This document shows positions 58,294 to 64,000 of a DNA stretch of 64,000 nucleotides, piece by piece (position 1 is the stretch's first letter; each line of letters begins with the position of its first letter). Below the pieces are notes generated by a model that worked only from the letters and a program-made list of their open reading frames with translations, ran no database searches and was not told the DNA's origin. Position numbers and translations under genes: made by a program. Location: positions 35,813-99,812 of the forward strand of contig JAJQFE010000026.1 in NCBI GenBank assembly GCA_021201295.1. The letters are read 5' to 3'. Source of the stretch: Tannerellaceae bacterium. Its GTDB lineage: Bacteria > Bacteroidota > Bacteroidia > Bacteroidales > Tannerellaceae.

Positions 58294-59835
58294 ATGAAAA
58301 AGTATTATATCATATTGCTGAGTGTAATCGTAACCGGATTATTCCTGGCATCCTGTGAGGATCAGTTGAACCAGATGAATCCAAACCAGGCAACAGAAGA
58401 TACCTTCTGGCAAACTGAATCTGATTTTCTGCTGGCGTTGACTTCTTGTTATACTCCCCTGAAAAACGCATTGAATGGTGGATATTACGGAACCCGTGGT
58501 GTCATGTTACGTATTGCCCGTGCGGATGAAGTGGAATTCAGAAATGATATTGTTGATGTATATACGGTAAGCCATTTTACCAATAGTAATACCAACTCTC
58601 TGACTCAGGGAATGTTCTATCAGTTCTATAATGCACTGTACCGGACTAATTCTATCATGCAGAAGCTGGAAGAGAAACAAGATGACTTTTCAGTGGAGTT
58701 CCAAAATTCGGTTACTGCAGAATGTTTATTTATTCGTAGTTTTTACCTGTTTCAGTTAGGAAAAGAATTTAAAAATGCTCCTTTGAAATTGACGGCTTCC
58801 CAGGTACCTTCTACTTTCCCGATTGAGAAATCCAGTCAGGCTAAGATCTGGGCACAGGCGAAAGAAGACCTGAAAATAGCTGCCAATCTTTTACCTGTTG
58901 AAAATGATCTGGGTAAACCAACTAAGGGTGCAGCTTTGGCGGCTTTAGGAAAAATTTATATTTATGAAGAGGACTGGCAGAATGCAATTGATGTTCTGGA
59001 GCCTTTAACTGGTTCTCCTTACTCGTATGAACTGGTGGCAGATTTCTATTGGAATTTTGATGAAGACCATAGTTTTAATGAAGAAAGTATTTTTGAACTG
59101 ATCATTGACAGTACGGGTGGTACGGATTTATGGGGTGATGGTGAGAATATTAATTCTACCCAGACTAATACCCGTCCGAAGGAATACGCTGCTCCGGAAG
59201 TAAATGGATGGTATGAAGCACAACCTACTCAGACTATGATGGATATGTTTCTGGCTAAACCGGATAAAGATGGTAACCCGGATTATCGTGCCCGCATGTC
59301 TGCTGCCTGGGATTATGATGGGGCTACTTACTATCAACAGGCTTTTCGTGAGGTATTTGATGAAAGTAAATGGAATACCTACTGGATCCTGAAATATTAA
59401 AACTGGCAGACTCAGACAGAAGAACCGAATCCTCCTATGTCCTGCCTGAATGAACGGGCCATTCGTTATGCAGATGTGATTCTATTGTTAGCTGAAGTAT
59501 ATATGAATCAGGGAAATTATTCAAAGGCTGTGGATTATCTAAACCAGATCCGTAGACGGGCTAACCTGAAGGATTACAGTGGTGCCCTGACTAAAGATGA
59601 TATATTTAAGGATCTGGAACATCAACGGGCTATTGAGTTCTTTGTGGAAGGAGAACGTTTTTACGACCTGCGTCGTTGGGGATTACTGGAAGAAAGGCTA
59701 CGGGCACAGGATCCGATCCGTTATCAGAATTTTGCTTCCGAATAAACCGGTGGTACTAATAAATTCTATTACTTCCCTATTCCTGCTAAGGAGTTAGAAA
59801 CAAATGAATTGTGTACTCCAAACGAGGGATGGTAA
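58294..59835 (+). pseudogene. SusD/RagB lipoprotein, two in-frame TAA codons
   Basis: The glycan-binding partner of SusC, 513 codons, lipoprotein (Cys in LFLASCEDQ). N-terminal TPR-like part (NQATEDTFWQTESDFLLAL, YRTNSIMQKLEE, RSFYLFQLG) and C-terminal RagB/SusD signature (AIRYADVILLLAEVY, YLNQIRRRANL, IEFFVEGERFYDLRRWG, YYFPIPAKELETN). TAA at 59398-59400 (LKY-x-NWQTQ) and at 59743-59745 (ASE-x-TGGTN) both read as Gln if CAA. No frameshift. Directly follows susC by 14 bp. Confidence 0.88.
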
Positions 59836-59839
59836 ATAT

Positions 59840-59965
59840 AATCAGGAGTTAAAGGAGTTAGCAGAAACTATGTTTCTTCGTAGTTAAGGAGTAGGAATTA
59901 AAAATGCATACCCATCTTTTTTACTTACTTCTTAACTACCAGTGAAACGTTAACTCCTCTGATTA
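59840..59965. repeat. Inverted-repeat cluster between susD and GH2 gene
   Basis: Outer arms AATCAGGAGTTAA (59840-59852) and its near-complement within GTTAACTCCTCTGATTA (59949-59965); inner perfect pair GTAGTTAAG/CTTAACTAC (59880-59888 with 59931-59939). Words of the type GAGTTAAAGG and AGTTAAGGAG recur in the left half and are mirrored in the right half. Confidence 0.7.
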
Positions 59966-59984
59966 CTTTTAAAATGCTAATATC

Positions 59985-62318
59985 ATGAATATGTATAAAT
60001 ATATATTTCTGGCGTTATTACCTGTTTTGTTTGCCTGTCAGGAAAACAAGGTTCTGGAAGAGACGAAGATGTTGTTTAATGATGGCTGGAAATTCTACCG
60101 GATAGATCCGCATACGAATCCTCCTCTGGATTGCCATCTTCCGGATTTTAATGATTCTGCCTGGGAGGAGGTTCGTATACCTCATACTCCACGTATAGAA
60201 CCTCTGGTTGTGAACGACCAGTGGCAGGGTGATTGCTGGTACCGGAAGACCTTTTCTCTTCCTGAATCCTATAAAGACCGTATCCTCTTCCTGAAGTTTG
60301 AAGCGGCTATGAATGTAGCTACCATCTGGCTGAATGGGGAACCTCTCGGAGAGCATTTAGGAGGATATCTTCCTTTTAGTATTGATCTTACAGGTAAGTT
60401 GTTATGGGGAGAACCCAATGTGATTGCTGTGAAACTTAATAATGAGGATAATCCGGTCACAGGGCCTAAACCATTAATTACTCTGGACTTTAACACGTAT
60501 GGTGGTATTTACCGGGATGTAACTTTGATTTCCAAAGATCCGGTTTATATTACAGATGCTAATTATGAACAGGTCATAGGAGGGGGAGGTATATTCTTCC
60601 GTACGGAAAATGTTTCAGCTAAAAGTGCTCAGTTAATAGCCAGTACCCATGTCAGGAATCGTTCTGATAAGAACCAGACTGTACAGGTAGTTTATTCTTT
60701 GTATGATCAGGCTCACCAGAAAGTAATCACTTTTAAAACCTCTGAAAGTGAAGTTTCCATGGGTGGAGAGGTTACACTGGCTGCAGAGGAGCTGTTGACT
60801 CAGCCGGATTTATGGTCTCCGGCGTCGCCTAATTTGTATAAACTGGAAGTAGAGCTGTTGACCAATGGTGTAGTCACAGACCGGGAAGAACTGAAAGTAG
60901 GTATACGAGATATAAAAATAACGAATGAAGGGCTTTGGCTAAATGGTGAGAAAACATTTTTGCGTGGAGTGAATCGTCACCAGGAATATCCTTATATCGG
61001 ATATGCATTGTCTGATAATGCTCAATACCGGGATGTATATACTATCAAAGAAGCTGGTTTTGATTATATCCGGAGTGCCCATTATCCTTTTTCGCCGGCT
61101 TTCCTGGATGCCTGTGATGAATTGGGAATCCTGCTGTTAGATCCTATTTTAGGCTGGCAATATTTCGGGGACGAGGCTTTTGCTGAATTTGCTCTTGAAT
61201 CCTGTCGCCAGTTGATTCGCCAGGATAGGAATCATCCTTGTATACTGGCCTGGGAACTTTCTATTAATGAATCGTGGATGCCGGAATCTTTTATGGATCA
61301 GACCCGTGTAATTTCGAAGGAGGAATTCCCGGTTACCAATTGCTATAATGTCGGTTGGATCAATTATGAAGCGTATGATATTTATATTGAGGCCCGTCAG
61401 CACAGGAACGGTCTGGACCCTACGCGTCCCTTGATTGTTTCTGAATATGGTGATTGGGAATATTATGCACAGAATGCCGGGTTTAATCAGGACAGCTGGG
61501 CTGACCTGAAGAGTGAAGACCGGAGCAGCCGCCAGCCTCGTGGTTCCGGGGAAAAGAGATTATTACAACAGGCACGGAATATACAGGAAGCTCATAATGA
61601 TAATCTTTCTACTCATGCTTTTGCTGATGGATATTGGGTTATGTTTGATTATAACCGTGGATATAGTGATGATCTTGAATTTTCAGGTATATTGGATATT
61701 TTCCGTTTACCTAAATATTCGGCCTGGTTTTTCCGTTCGCAGTTGAATCCGGCTGTGGAAAATGTGTTATTTATTGCTTCAGAGTGGAAGCCCGGAGTCT
61801 CTCAGGGAGTACGGGTTTTCAGCAATGCAGATGAAGTGGGGTTGTATCTGGACGGAGTGCTGGTGGAAAGAAGAAAACCGGATACAGATCTCTTATCTGA
61901 TAACCTGAAACATCCTCCGTTTTCTTTTCCTGTTAACTGTGAGGAATCCGGGGTTCTGGAAGCTGTAGGATATATTAACGGGACAGAGGTAAGCCGTACG
62001 CAACTGGCTACTGCCGGTACACCGGAAACGGTAACGTTACTTTGTCCTTTCCAGGGAAAGGTACCGGCTACCGGTTGTAATGATGTTTTGTTTGTCTATG
62101 CGGAAATAAAGGATGCTACCGGTACAGTGGTTCCGGAAAATGGACTGGCTGTTACTTTTAGTGTTGAAGGAGATGCTGAAATCATCGGCCCGCAGACTGT
62201 GGAGGCGCAAGCAGGGATTGCTGCTATTCTGATCCGTATAGGAGATAAACGTGCTCCGGTTAAAATTAAAACCACATCTGCATGTAAGGATGATGAATTA
62301 ACTATAGAACCTGTGTGA
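59985..62318 (+). CDS. Glycoside hydrolase family 2 enzyme
   Basis: A 777-aa secreted lipoprotein (Cys in LLPVLFACQEN). It has the GH2 sugar-binding jelly-roll (DSAWEEVRIPHTPR, GDCWYRKTFSLP, LNGEPLGEHLGGYLPFSIDLT), immunoglobulin-like middle domain, TIM barrel (FLRGVNRHQEYPYIGYALSDN) with acid/base Glu429 in WELSINES and nucleophile Glu487 in VSEYGDWEYY, and C-terminal Ig-like domains (DUF4982-like). Beta-galactosidase or beta-glucuronidase-type activity is likely; specificity is not decided. It is the sole hydrolase of this PUL and is intact. Confidence 0.9.
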   Translation: MNMYKYIFLALLPVLFACQENKVLEETKMLFNDGWKFYRIDPHTNPPLDCHLPDFNDSAWEEVRIPHTPRIEPLVVNDQWQGDCWYRKTFSLPESYKDRILFLKFEAAMNVATIWLNGEPLGEHLGGYLPFSIDLTGKLLWGEPNVIAVKLNNEDNPVTGPKPLITLDFNTYGGIYRDVTLISKDPVYITDANYEQVIGGGGIFFRTENVSAKSAQLIASTHVRNRSDKNQTVQVVYSLYDQAHQKVITFKTSESEVSMGGEVTLAAEELLTQPDLWSPASPNLYKLEVELLTNGVVTDREELKVGIRDIKITNEGLWLNGEKTFLRGVNRHQEYPYIGYALSDNAQYRDVYTIKEAGFDYIRSAHYPFSPAFLDACDELGILLLDPILGWQYFGDEAFAEFALESCRQLIRQDRNHPCILAWELSINESWMPESFMDQTRVISKEEFPVTNCYNVGWINYEAYDIYIEARQHRNGLDPTRPLIVSEYGDWEYYAQNAGFNQDSWADLKSEDRSSRQPRGSGEKRLLQQARNIQEAHNDNLSTHAFADGYWVMFDYNRGYSDDLEFSGILDIFRLPKYSAWFFRSQLNPAVENVLFIASEWKPGVSQGVRVFSNADEVGLYLDGVLVERRKPDTDLLSDNLKHPPFSFPVNCEESGVLEAVGYINGTEVSRTQLATAGTPETVTLLCPFQGKVPATGCNDVLFVYAEIKDATGTVVPENGLAVTFSVEGDAEIIGPQTVEAQAGIAAILIRIGDKRAPVKIKTTSACKDDELTIEPV

Positions 62319-62322
62319 ATGG

Positions 62323-62343
62323 ATCACCTGGTACACAGGTGAT
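62323..62343 (+). terminator. Hairpin after GH2 gene
   Basis: ATCACCTG/CAGGTGAT with a 5-base loop begins 5 bp after the stop. No T tract follows. Confidence 0.45.
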
Positions 62344-62542
62344 ATTTACCATGATCATAGTCAAAAAAGGATACAGGCAGATTTTCTGGTTTATAGATCA
62401 GCATACTTTAAGACCTGACTATCGAAATAACTCTCTCTGCTGTATTTCTTTTTTGGCTATGATTTTTTATGAAAGAGATGTTGAGATCTATTTATAGATG
62501 TATTATTTCCCCGGTTTTCTTCCGGTTAATCCGAAAAGAACC

Positions 62543-63394
62543 TTACGGATTGTTTTTCATTTCTTTTCTTAATTTGGAAGGTCCCATACCGTAATATTTT
62601 TTACAATAGGAAGTAAAGTGAGCAGGAGAACTGAATCCAAATTCTTTTATGATCTGTCCGATCGGGATGTTTACATCAGTTAACCTGTTCCGGATATGCC
62701 TTGACCGTTGTTTTAACATCCAGCTGTAGGGAGAATCCCCGAAGTAAGTTCTGAATTTTCGGGTTAATGAGCGGACAGAAGAATTGCATAGTTTTGCCAG
62801 TTCTTCCACCGTTTTTACATTCTGGTAGTTTCTAAGGATAAATGCCTTAAAATCCATATTTTTATTAATAATAGGAGACAGAAATACAGCTAACTCCTGT
62901 TTGGTATAAAAGGCTCTCAGGACAAGAAATACCTCTTTTTGTTTGGCTTCATGTAAATGTTTACATTGAATTTTATGAGTGAGATAAAAATGAACACTTT
63001 TCAGAACTTCTTTCATGGGTTCCCGGATTGGGAGTCTATGAAAGGATTCTTCCTGTGAGCTGTAAGGGGTTAATGACTCCAGGGCTATCTGGTCACATAA
63101 AGTGAATTGGTTATCGAAACTTAGTAAAATATATCTTACCTGGGTGAATGTTTTTCCTGTAAAATCCATATCCTGGGAAATAAATATCATTTCCCCACCT
63201 GAGCATGGCTGATTGGTAAATTCATTATAAGAAACTACTATCTCTCCTTCCAGAAGGAAGAGTAGGTAATTATAATATTTATCTTCAATGTGGAGTGTGG
63301 AATCTTTTTCTAGTTCTTTATAATTAAATCCTATGTGAAAGTCTGATACGTAGTTTTTGCAGGCTTGATGTTCTTCTACATATAATAGATCCAT
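62543..63394 (-). CDS. AraC-family transcription regulator
   Basis: A 283-aa regulator with an N-terminal cupin-like sensing domain (YNYLLFLLEGEIVVSYNEF, GGEMIFISQDMDF) and a C-terminal AraC HTH pair (TVEELAKLCNSSVRSLTRKFR, FGDSPYSWMLKQRSRHIRNRL, IIKEFGFSSPAHFTSYCKKYYGMGPSKLR). The frame is intact. It is convergent with the GH2 gene, so a role in the PUL is possible but not proven. Confidence 0.88.
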   Translation of the reverse strand: MDLLYVEEHQACKNYVSDFHIGFNYKELEKDSTLHIEDKYYNYLLFLLEGEIVVSYNEFTNQPCSGGEMIFISQDMDFTGKTFTQVRYILLSFDNQFTLCDQIALESLTPYSSQEESFHRLPIREPMKEVLKSVHFYLTHKIQCKHLHEAKQKEVFLVLRAFYTKQELAVFLSPIINKNMDFKAFILRNYQNVKTVEELAKLCNSSVRSLTRKFRTYFGDSPYSWMLKQRSRHIRNRLTDVNIPIGQIIKEFGFSSPAHFTSYCKKYYGMGPSKLRKEMKNNP

Positions 63395-64000
63395 ACTTAG
63401 CTTTATTTGCGTAATTGTAAATTGGGTTAATTCAAAAAATGCTTCTACTGTTGTTCTATAAATGATCTCTCTTCTCTACGGTAATTTATATATTTTGTTA
63501 TGTTGATAATACTATGGAACAAATATAGCTATCGTATTTTAAAACTGTGTTACACATATTAAACAATCTATTTTACCAAATGGTCAGCTGTTTATTAATT
63601 ATAAGTTTATGTTTGGTTATAAAATGTAAATATTAGAACTGTTTTTCGTAAAAACTGGATTTATTCCGTCTTTTTGTTATCCTGTGAATGAATCTATGGA
63701 TTTATTTGTGACCACTTTAGGGTTGGTTTTCCATATTTTTCTAAGATTTGTAGAAAAAACTCCTATTTAATTTTAATATTACTGGTAAAAATGGATTTTT
63801 CTTATTATTTTGCAAACCTAAAAAACCAATGATATAATTTTTTATTTCCGGGAGAAGGGATTTAGGGGAAAAAGGTGTTTGAATTGTAAACCGGGAAGGT
63901 AGGAAAAAGCCACTAGGATTTTCTAACGTTTCGGCACAATTAATTAATAATATGATTATCCGCATAATGTCCTATTATAAATTCTGGATTTGAAGTCGGA
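63395..64000. other. Gene-free right end
   Basis: About 600 bp of AT-rich sequence upstream of the AraC gene. No convincing coding frame, RNA gene or repeat was seen. Confidence 0.4.

Noticed and set aside
63741..63965. 74-aa frame at the right end
   Set aside because: AT-rich chance frame with no family resemblance and no start signals.
1..64000. CRISPR array, prophage, insertion sequence or integrase
   Set aside because: No regularly spaced identical repeats, transposase, integrase or phage structural genes were found on either strand.

Overview
The window is chromosomal DNA of a Bacteroidales bacterium, most likely on the Porphyromonadaceae/Tannerellaceae (Parabacteroides-like) side. The evidence is SusC/SusD proteins, a hybrid two-component sensor, FimA/Mfa-type fimbrillins, -7 boxes of the Bacteroidetes form TAnnTTTG in front of several transcripts, and a tmRNA whose tag reads GENNYALAA.

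Layout. 0-17 kb is mostly housekeeping: the end of asnA, ung, an LptD-like outer-membrane protein, an HD hydrolase, a NamZ exo-muramidase, an arabinose/galactose block (araA fragment fused to an acetyltransferase, araD, a Nudix regulator, galK, a sugar MFS transporter, galM), then aroE, menG/ubiE, purC, phoH and a DUF5715 protein. 17-30.5 kb is a minus-strand cluster of fimbrillin-family lipoproteins headed by an Mfa2/FimB-like anchor. 31-43.8 kb holds a dicarboxylate-type symporter, a Cus-type RND efflux operon (cusB, cusA, cusC, DsbA-like), an MgtA-type P-ATPase and an OmpR-type response regulator with its kinase. 43.8-49.2 kb holds an aldo/keto reductase, tRNA-Pro(TGG), an orphan ECF sigma factor, queD/queE, an esterase and tmRNA. 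49.4-63.4 kb is a polysaccharide-utilisation locus: SnoaL-like protein, AraC regulator, a hybrid two-component sensor, SusC, SusD, a GH2 enzyme and a second AraC regulator.

The striking property is damage. I count 21 premature stop codons in otherwise well-conserved reading frames. All 21 can be undone by one C-to-T (or G-to-A) reversal: 17 restore Gln (CAG/CAA), 2 Arg (CGA) and 2 Trp (TGG). About nine single-base frameshifts, mostly in homopolymers, accompany them. The lesions concentrate in dispensable loci (Cus efflux, MgtA, sensor kinase, fimbrillins, SusC/SusD, araD) and largely spare the housekeeping block. The window also carries ung, the gene that normally repairs cytosine deamination. 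Its conserved HPSPLS active-site loop has an extra proline from an expanded C tract. A uracil-repair-deficient, C-to-T mutator lineage undergoing genome decay is therefore an attractive but unproven reading. Sequencing or assembly error, or a Gln-inserting nonsense suppressor, are the main alternatives.

A second clear signal is regulatory. The cus operon and mgtA each have four direct repeats of a TTTTCTAAT-like word at exactly 11-bp spacing, ending 22 bp before an identical TACTTTTG -7 box. This marks a two-promoter regulon, probably that of the response regulator encoded beside mgtA.
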